Source of the DNA: Candidatus Melainabacteria bacterium
Lineage (GTDB): Bacteria; Cyanobacteriota; Vampirovibrionia; Obscuribacterales; Obscuribacteraceae
Direction of reading: 5' to 3'
Length of the DNA stretch: 64,000 bases
Assembly: GCA_013288645.1 (NCBI GenBank)
Contig: JABDBL010000001.1
Span: forward strand, 1-64,000
Shown piece after piece: positions 63,733 through 64,000 of the stretch. How positions within the stretch are numbered: the stretch's first letter is position 1; the number at the start of each line of letters is the position of its first letter. The position numbers and the translations under genes are program-made. The notes beneath the pieces are model-generated. The model worked only from the letters and a program-made list of their open reading frames with translations, made no database searches and was not told where the DNA came from.

Positions 63733-64000
63733 TGCGGGAACCGCTAAGGTCATATTTGGCGAGTCTAGATTGATTGTAATCGGCTCGTCATTTGAGTAAA
63801 CCGAACTTTCGGATGATGCAAAACTCATTTCCATGCCGCAAATTAGCAATGTGTCTAATTTGCTTTGCAGAGAAATAACTGGGTTGGCAAGTTCGCCAAA
63901 TTTATTTTTATAGACTTGTATAGCGAAAGACAAGTTATCAATCGCTCTGTTTATTTGTTTGGTATCAGTTTGTAATTCAGCCAATCTTAATGCACAGCTG
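63718..64000 (-). CDS. Unknown protein, C-terminal part
   Basis: An open frame runs from the right window edge to a stop at 63718, overlapping the SpoIID gene stop by 15 bases in the converging orientation. The visible 94 residues include RAIDNLSFAIQVYKNKFGEL and a Ser/Asp-rich tail. A TTG at 63984 is a possible but unproven start; the frame stays open to base 64000. I do not recognise a family. The part seen is helical, then polar. Confidence 0.55.
   Translation of the reverse strand, partial: SCALRLAELQTDTKQINRAIDNLSFAIQVYKNKFGELANPVISLQSKLDTLLICGMEMSFASSESSVYSNDEPITINLDSPNMTLAVPALVTA

Overview
This is a bacterial chromosome segment, moderately AT-rich, with densely packed genes on both strands, one tRNA, and no rRNA, CRISPR array or intact transposase. 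Signal peptides, at least five lipoprotein signals, a SpoIID/LytB protein, UppP and a CsgG-like protein indicate an envelope-rich free-living bacterium. The mix of long TPR proteins, a Ser/Thr kinase, an O-GlcNAc-transferase-like enzyme, a futalosine-type MqnA and a YitJ-like methionine/MTHFR fusion would suit a non-photosynthetic relative of Cyanobacteria (Vampirovibrionia/'Melainabacteria', Obscuribacterales-like). That placement is a low-confidence guess; no marker seen here fixes the lineage.

Layout. 1-7 kb is housekeeping: an epimerase tail, pyrF, a lactate/malate-dehydrogenase-like gene, a SUFU-domain gene, lepA (split by one extra base in a homopolymer) and a homocysteine methyltransferase/MTHFR fusion. 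7.5-16.8 kb is an amino-acid ABC uptake island: one permease and one ATPase with five paralogous family-3 binding lipoproteins, a relic of a sixth, a vapBC-type module and a membrane spermidine-synthase-like protein. 17-19 kb holds two tandem repeat-protein paralogues. 19-31 kb is mostly housekeeping: a CtpA-type protease, a UbiD decarboxylase, RdgB, a Rel/SpoT enzyme, a large TPR protein, an SRPBCC protein, a lipoate ligase and MqnA.

30.8-42.4 kb is the most unusual part. A Ser/Thr kinase gene is followed by a small exported protein and a very large secreted protein (beta-helix-like head, Pro/Ala-repeat stalk, coiled-coil tail). The small-plus-large pair occurs again about 6 kb downstream. 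Between the copies lie an AbiE-type toxin-antitoxin operon, a nearly identical 113-bp fragment of the kinase gene, and the 3' end of a VapC toxin gene joined directly to that fragment. A Phd/VapC pair closes the region. This looks like a segmental duplication that became a landing zone for toxin-antitoxin genes. The intact unit may be a kinase-linked surface-fibre system that I cannot match to a described one.

42.5-64 kb returns to mixed content: UppP, RsmI, a tiny repeat peptide, a GT41-type glycosyltransferase, a CHASE3/HAMP protein without a recognisable output domain, a glutathione peroxidase with an ABC-F ATPase, several exported proteins, GdhA, an AbrB/PIN pair with a frameshifted toxin, tRNA-Pro, an SH3b protein, an OmpR-type regulator and a SpoIID/LytB protein.

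Links between genes: the ABC island probably feeds one transporter from several receptors; UbiD and MqnA may both serve futalosine menaquinone synthesis; five toxin-antitoxin loci (two of them broken) mark this as a region of gene turnover.
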